Below are positions 62,535 to 64,000 of a stretch of 64,000 bases of DNA, in pieces (the stretch's first letter is position 1; each line of letters begins with the position of its first letter). The notes beneath the pieces were generated by a model, which searched no databases, was not told the DNA's origin, and saw nothing but the letters and a program-made list of their open reading frames with translations. Origin of the DNA: Paenibacillus sp. FSL H8-0332 (GTDB lineage Bacteria; Bacillota; Bacilli; Paenibacillales; Paenibacillaceae). Made by a program: the position numbers and the translations under genes. The DNA is taken from contig NZ_CP150145.1 of the NCBI RefSeq assembly GCF_037963835.1, positions 1 through 64,000 of the forward strand, read 5' to 3'.

Positions 62535-63629
62535 ATGTCCACGCAGTTAATTGAGCTTAGAAAAGAAGATGAGCAGAAGGTAGTCCAGGAGGCTTCCCAG
62601 CTAATTGAGCAGGTAGCCAAGACTGACACGGTGGCGCTGGATTCCCTGATGGATGATATCGGGAAGCTTGGGGTGAAGACGCAGGAGAAGGCAGGCCAGA
62701 CCCTGAAGCTGCTGGACCGCCCCGTTAATGACCTGATGAGCGGCAAGCGGGTGGAAGTGCCCAATATGATTATGAAGCTGCGCAATGAGTGCGAGACCCT
62801 TCAGCAGAGCAAGAATGTCAGCTTCTTCGGCAAAATGCTGCGCAAAAGCCCGCTTAAGAATTATGTCTACAAATATCAGTCGGTCCGCACCAACATTGAT
62901 GCCATTATCACCGGTCTGCGTGACGGCCGGGATACGCTGGAGGAGAGCATCGTCAACATGCGCCAGCTGAAGCGCACCTCCATGGAGGAGATCTATAACC
63001 TCCAGACCAAGATCGCCTTCGGCAACAAGCTGAAGGAGCTGTTCGAGGTTGAGATCGCCAAGCCCGAGAATGAATTCCGCAAAGCGTATCTGGAGCGCGG
63101 GCTGCGTAAGGTCATGGTGCGGATTCAGTCCATGACCGAGATGATTCTGCTCTACAATCAGGCGATTGCGGCAACGGATATCATCAATGACAATAATGAC
63201 AAGCTGATTGATTCCGTAAACAACGCGATTGATAAGACCTCCAACCTGATCACCGTCTCGGCGATGATTGCGATGTCCCTGGCTGATCAGGAGAATGTCA
63301 TCAATGCGGTCGAAGCCACCAACAAGACGATCGAGGACCAGTTCAAGGAGAATGCGCGGCTGCTGCGCACGACGACCGAGAAGACTACGGAGCTGCTCTC
63401 CAAGCCATCCATGTCCCTGGAAGCCGTGAATCAGGCCATTGGCGACCTGCTCAGTGCCCTGGATACCTCAGAGCAGTCCAACCGGCGGATCATCGAGAGC
63501 TGTCAGGATTATACGTCCAAAATGACCACCATCAACACCCAGCTGAACAACCGGCTCGGGCTGAATGAGGGCTCGCAGCCGCAGGCTTTGAAGCAGGCGG
63601 AGAGCGGGCTGAGCAGCTTTTTGAATTAG
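62535..63629 (+). CDS. telA: TelA-family toxic anion resistance protein
   Basis: The 364-residue soluble, almost entirely helical protein matches TelA/KlaA/YceH: GKMLRKSPLKNYVYKYQSVR, NMRQLKRTSMEEIYNLQTK, NQAIAATDIINDNNDKL. TelA proteins confer tellurite or anion resistance in some hosts and accompany Ter genes; mechanism unknown. AGGAGGAGG precedes the ATG and it follows the membrane protein gene by 13 bp, ending the operon. Confidence 0.93.
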   Translation: MSTQLIELRKEDEQKVVQEASQLIEQVAKTDTVALDSLMDDIGKLGVKTQEKAGQTLKLLDRPVNDLMSGKRVEVPNMIMKLRNECETLQQSKNVSFFGKMLRKSPLKNYVYKYQSVRTNIDAIITGLRDGRDTLEESIVNMRQLKRTSMEEIYNLQTKIAFGNKLKELFEVEIAKPENEFRKAYLERGLRKVMVRIQSMTEMILLYNQAIAATDIINDNNDKLIDSVNNAIDKTSNLITVSAMIAMSLADQENVINAVEATNKTIEDQFKENARLLRTTTEKTTELLSKPSMSLEAVNQAIGDLLSALDTSEQSNRRIIESCQDYTSKMTTINTQLNNRLGLNEGSQPQALKQAESGLSSFLN

Positions 63630-63728
63630 GGGTTTGATTCTGGGCCGGTAGAAATCCACTCATATTATCCCGCTCTCCCACATACGTTGTCACTAAGGCG
63701 ACCTGTGGAGAAAGAGGGGATAAGCGGG

Positions 63729-63830
63729 ATGATTCTGGGATGCTTGATCGTGGTGCTTATCGTCGTAGCCAGCAGTGAGAAGGCGGAGGCGATTGCCAGC
63801 CTGAATGATCGGGAGGATAACGGCCTGTGA
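63729..63830 (+). CDS. Small predicted membrane peptide
   Basis: A 33-residue ORF with a hydrophobic segment (MILGCLIVVLIVVASS) and a charged tail (EKAEAIASLNDREDNGL). AAAGAGGGG lies about 9 bases before the ATG. It follows the Ter operon by 99 bp. It could be a true small protein, but codon evidence is thin. Confidence 0.35.
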   Translation: MILGCLIVVLIVVASSEKAEAIASLNDREDNGL

Positions 63831-63977
63831 AAAGGGTGCGGGCAGTGAACGGAATCCATAAATTATTGATGCTCTGTGATTCAAGCAATTTCCAGTGGTT
63901 TATTGGGTATAATAGCCTGGAGGCTGTACATCAGTCTTCCGGCACCACTGAAAATATAAAGTGAATACGGAGGTCAA
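63831..63977. promoter_or_regulatory. Possible promoter region of the last gene
   Basis: TATAAT occurs at 63908-63913 without a good -35 box at normal spacing. ACGGAGG at 63967-63973 is the ribosome site of the gene at the window's end. A 45-codon GTG ORF (63827-63964) overlaps this region but is not convincing. Confidence 0.35.
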
Positions 63978-64000
63978 ATGGAGAACGAGGCACTGCTGCA
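63978..64000 (+). CDS. Partial CDS cut by window end
   Basis: ATG after ACGGAGG (63967-63973) opens MENEALL before the window ends. Product unknown. Confidence 0.5.

Noticed and set aside
63827..63964. 45-codon GTG ORF after the small peptide
   Set aside because: There is only a distant GGGAGG, no recognised sequence, and it overlaps the likely promoter region.
1..64000. CRISPR arrays, tRNA or rRNA genes
   Set aside because: No regular 25-40 bp direct repeats with unique spacers, no tRNA cloverleaf with a TTCGA-type arm and no rRNA-like stretch were seen; a scan with dedicated tools was not possible.

Overview
The window reads as chromosomal DNA of a Paenibacillus-type Firmicute. The signs are strong GGAGG-type ribosome binding sites, frequent TTG and GTG starts, S-layer homology proteins, a P-II protein, TnrA/GlnR-like and cre-like sites, ECF-type promoter sequence, and protein sequences of bacilli type. 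I saw no rRNA, tRNA, CRISPR array, prophage or plasmid functions. Genes are dense and most are ordinary metabolism, sensing and transport.

Layout. Positions 1-7 kb hold small regulators (an XRE-DnaA domain I fusion, an ArsR-type regulator), a flavin-reductase-like protein, an SMI1/KNR4 protein, and a response regulator/histidine kinase pair with a TolB-like lipoprotein. At 7-12 kb a coupled mannose cluster (GT4 transferase, alpha-helical toroid protein, mannose-1-phosphate guanylyltransferase) faces a small HTH gene plus a DUF1861 GH130-like protein. The ribosomal protein L25/Ctc gene follows. At 12.6-23.4 kb there is a sugar ABC importer, an SLH-anchored surface protein next to a large secreted protein, and a GntR regulator divergent from a GH4 6-phospho-glycosidase. 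At 23.5-34 kb come a UvrD-family helicase with a C-terminal zinc ribbon, a beta-lactamase-fold hydrolase flanked by two decayed transposase ends, an Imm30-like protein, a HAD phosphatase, a DUF445 protein, an orphan NifI-like P-II protein, a GT4 transferase and a secreted helical protein behind a structured leader. At 34-43.4 kb are a six-PAS hybrid kinase coupled to a C39-like protein, a pullulanase, a frameshifted membrane gene under a TetR regulator with two matching palindromes, and a PadR/HAAS pair with a 22-bp inverted repeat at its promoter. At 43.6-51 kb are gltD, a YfcE-type phosphodiesterase, the agmatine-to-putrescine pair aguA/aguB, and a polar amino acid ABC importer with a perfect TnrA/GlnR box.

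The most notable system fills 51.3-63.6 kb: a complete Ter (tellurium/stress) operon of TerB, three TerD proteins, a double-TerD protein, TerC, then a CitE-like lyase, a phosphoribosyltransferase, a StiP/PELOTA protein, a HAD phosphatase and an ATP-grasp ligase joined mostly by ATGA overlaps, then a membrane helper and TelA. Published comparative genomics of Ter systems predicts that such enzymes make a nucleoside-like metabolite, but no product is established. An ECF-type promoter (TGAAAC-17-CGTA) lies inside the operon, just before the first terD, and suggests induction by envelope stress.

Other items worth a second look are the attenuator-like leader at 33.8-34.0 kb, the SLH/toroid gene pair that shares a two-blade 'WIGT' module, the transposase relics, and several families of intergenic repeats.
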